64,000 bases of DNA from Shewanella sp. Isolate13. Lineage in GTDB: Bacteria; Pseudomonadota; Gammaproteobacteria; Enterobacterales; Shewanellaceae. The stretch spans positions 156,075 through 220,074 of the forward strand of contig NZ_JAKEVD010000004.1 in the NCBI RefSeq assembly GCF_022398325.1, in the 5' to 3' direction. Below, piece by piece: positions 63,244 through 64,000 of the stretch. Below the pieces are notes generated by a model, which was not told the DNA's origin, did not search any database, and was given only the letters and a program-made list of their open reading frames with translations. Each line of letters opens with the position of its first letter. Positions within the stretch are counted from its first letter, which is position 1. The translations under genes and the position numbers were made by a program.

Positions 63244-63269
63244 AAGCCCTGCTATTTCTAGCAGGGCTT
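63244..63269 (-). terminator. terminator hairpin, module 2
   Basis: AAGCCCTGCTA / TAGCAGGGCTT with loop TTTC, preceded by an A-run on the plus strand. Confidence 0.75.
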
Positions 63270-63390
63270 ATCGTAATGTTTGTGGGTGAGTACAGCGATA
63301 GCTGTGAGCTTACCAACGCGAAGCGAAGCGTAGCTGGGGCGGATTCATCCGCGACGTCACGACTAGATTAATAAATATTACAAAACGAAA

Positions 63391-63418
63391 AAAGCCTCTG
63401 CATTGCTGCAGAGGCTTT
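63391..63418 (-). terminator. rrn operon terminator
   Basis: AAAGCCTCTGCA / TGCAGAGGCTTT with loop TTGC, 12 bases past the tRNA-Asp 3' end, with TTTTTT following on the minus strand. Confidence 0.9.
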
Positions 63419-63429
63419 CATCTTAATGT

Positions 63430-63506
63430 TGGCGGAGCGGACGGGACTCGAACCCGCGACCCCCGGCGTGACAGGCCGGTATTCTAACCAACTGAACTAC
63501 CGCTCC
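63430..63506 (-). tRNA. tRNA-Asp (GUC)
   Basis: 77 bases that read on the minus strand GGAGCGGTAGTTCAGTTGGT and so on, with anticodon GTC in the loop CTGTCAC, T-loop GGTTCGAGTCC and encoded CCA. All arms pair. It lies downstream of 5S rRNA in the same transcript, the usual place for an rrn-linked tRNA-Asp. Confidence 0.96.
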
Positions 63507-63866
63507 TTTAGCAAAGTGCTTACGCATGATGCTAAATTCTTTTTAAGTCGCTAGCTTGTCAGGGCTAGGAGACTCGCTTTTCTCTATGAGGAAAGCAATG
63601 TTTAGCGCCTGGAAATGACCTACTCTCACATGGGGAGACCCCACACTACCATCGGCGATACTGTGTTTCACTGTATTCTAACCAACTGAACTACCGCTCC
63701 TTTAGCAAAGTGCTTACGCATGATGCTAAATTCTTTTTAAGTCGCTAGCTTGTCAGGGCTAGGAGACTCGCTTTTCTCTATGAGGAAAGCAATGTTTAGC
63801 GCCTGGAAATGACCTACTCTCACATGGGGAGACCCCACACTACCATCGGCGATACTGTGTTTCACT
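63479..63866. repeat. 194-bp tandem duplication of tRNA-Asp/5S segment
   Basis: 63479-63672 and 63673-63866 appear identical: 5' half of tRNA-Asp, the tRNA-5S spacer, and the 3' part of 5S. The join at 63672/63673 merges the 5S and tRNA sequences. Confidence 0.92.
63607..63700 (-). pseudogene. chimeric fragment: tRNA-Asp 5' half fused to 5S rRNA 3' half
   Basis: On the minus strand 63700-63673 is the first 28 bases of tRNA-Asp and 63672-63607 the last 66 bases of 5S rRNA. It arises from the 194-base duplication and would be transcribed with the rrn operon, but cannot fold as either RNA. Confidence 0.88.
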
Positions 63867-63918
63867 TCTGAGTTCGGAATGGATTCAGGTGGGACCACAG
63901 CTCTATGGTTTCCAGACA
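63801..63918 (-). rRNA. 5S ribosomal RNA
   Basis: The minus strand reads TGTCTGGAAACCATAGAGC at the 5' end, CCGAACTCAGAAGTGAAAC in the middle and GTGAGAGTAGGTCATTTCCA near the 3' end, with TCTGGAAA/TTTCCAGG terminal pairing. Length about 118, normal. 16S and 23S lie beyond the right edge. Confidence 0.93.
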
Positions 63919-64000
63919 AATTTGGTAAATTTGAAAAGCTGTTACTCGCCTTGGCAAGTAATTGAAATTAAGTTTTGAGTTCACACTACATTAAGTGCTT
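63919..64000 (-). other. 23S-5S spacer of the rrn operon
   Basis: AT-rich sequence upstream of 5S on the minus strand, running off the window; no gene seen. It is the expected internal transcribed spacer. Confidence 0.55.

Larger units (their letters stand above)
63027..63313. repeat. 40-bp direct repeat in the rrn tail
   Basis: 63027-63066 and 63274-63313 (TAATGTTTGTGGGTGAGTAC then AGCTTAC end) match at 38 of 40 positions; each follows one of the terminator hairpins. Confidence 0.85.

Noticed and set aside
1..64000. Prophage, CRISPR array, transposase or restriction system
   Set aside because: No family hallmark (integrase, Cas, terminase, transposase DDE, methyltransferase specificity genes) was recognised in the open frames, and no direct-repeat/spacer array was seen.

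Overview
The window looks like a chromosomal segment of a marine gammaproteobacterium, most likely Shewanella. This rests on recognising protein families and gene order (yibN-like rhodanese/secB/gpsA; gpmM/envC/ctpA/yibQ-like; the hut cluster; mogA; an rrn operon ending 5S - tRNA-Asp; a GlyGly-CTERM peptidase) and not on any database search. Most of it is core metabolism and envelope maintenance. I see no prophage, CRISPR array, transposase or integrase.

Layout. 1-7.6 kb: end of rlmF, a FliL-like secreted protein, ubiC, then on the minus strand a large secreted M6 metallopeptidase tightly coupled to a small lipoprotein, and a YgjK-like GH63 glucosidase. 7.8-16.2 kb: MarC/YhgN membrane protein, a His-rich ZIP-like/permease fusion, a TANGO2-like protein, an NTF2-like secreted protein, an acyltransferase, a LysE exporter, a YbdG-like mechanosensitive channel, a small outer-membrane protein followed by 123-bp tandem repeats, and a DUF3157-like protein. 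16.4-21.3 kb: a catabolic island (TauE/SafE exporter, D-cysteine desulfhydrase/cysteate lyase-like PLP enzyme, NhaC-type carrier, RidA, LysR regulator). 22.0-27.5 kb: histidine utilisation (hutU-hutH, hutC, divergent hutI) with a palindromic HutC-type operator. 27.5-28.5 kb: a gene-free, hairpin- and repeat-rich stretch.

28.5-35.2 kb: MltC-like transglycosylase, TPR-esterase, mtnC, two hot-dog thioesterases, a small GNAT protein and a long-chain acyl-CoA synthetase. 35.5-42.2 kb: two divergent ABC modules around a YtrA-like GntR repressor and a strong inverted-repeat operator; the plus-strand arm also carries an S33 hydrolase, a superinfection-immunity-like membrane protein and a PspB-like protein. 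42.3-47.5 kb: GlxA/AraC regulator, mogA, a BamA-like barrel plus a second outer-membrane protein, and an NlpC/P60 lipoprotein. 48-51.1 kb: a HlyD-ABC-permease efflux operon with 4-base overlaps. 51.5-53 kb: a duplicated-domain lipoprotein followed by a truncated copy of the hlyD 5' end. 53.2-62.8 kb: BaiN-like flavoprotein, gpsA-secB, rhodanese, gpmM-envC-ctpA-yibQ, nsrR and a YkgJ-like protein. 62.9-64 kb: the distal end of an rRNA operon (minus strand) with intact 5S and tRNA-Asp, a 194-bp tandem duplication that creates a tRNA/5S chimera, and decayed tRNA/terminator modules.

The strongest leads beyond routine annotation are the peptidase/lipoprotein pair sharing a helical motif, the putative cysteate (sulfonate) locus, the ZIP-permease fusion, the repressor-centred double ABC locus with Psp/immunity-like small proteins, and the rearranged rRNA operon tail. 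Nothing here proves a new system; these are hypotheses. All starts were judged from ribosome-binding sites and family fit by eye.
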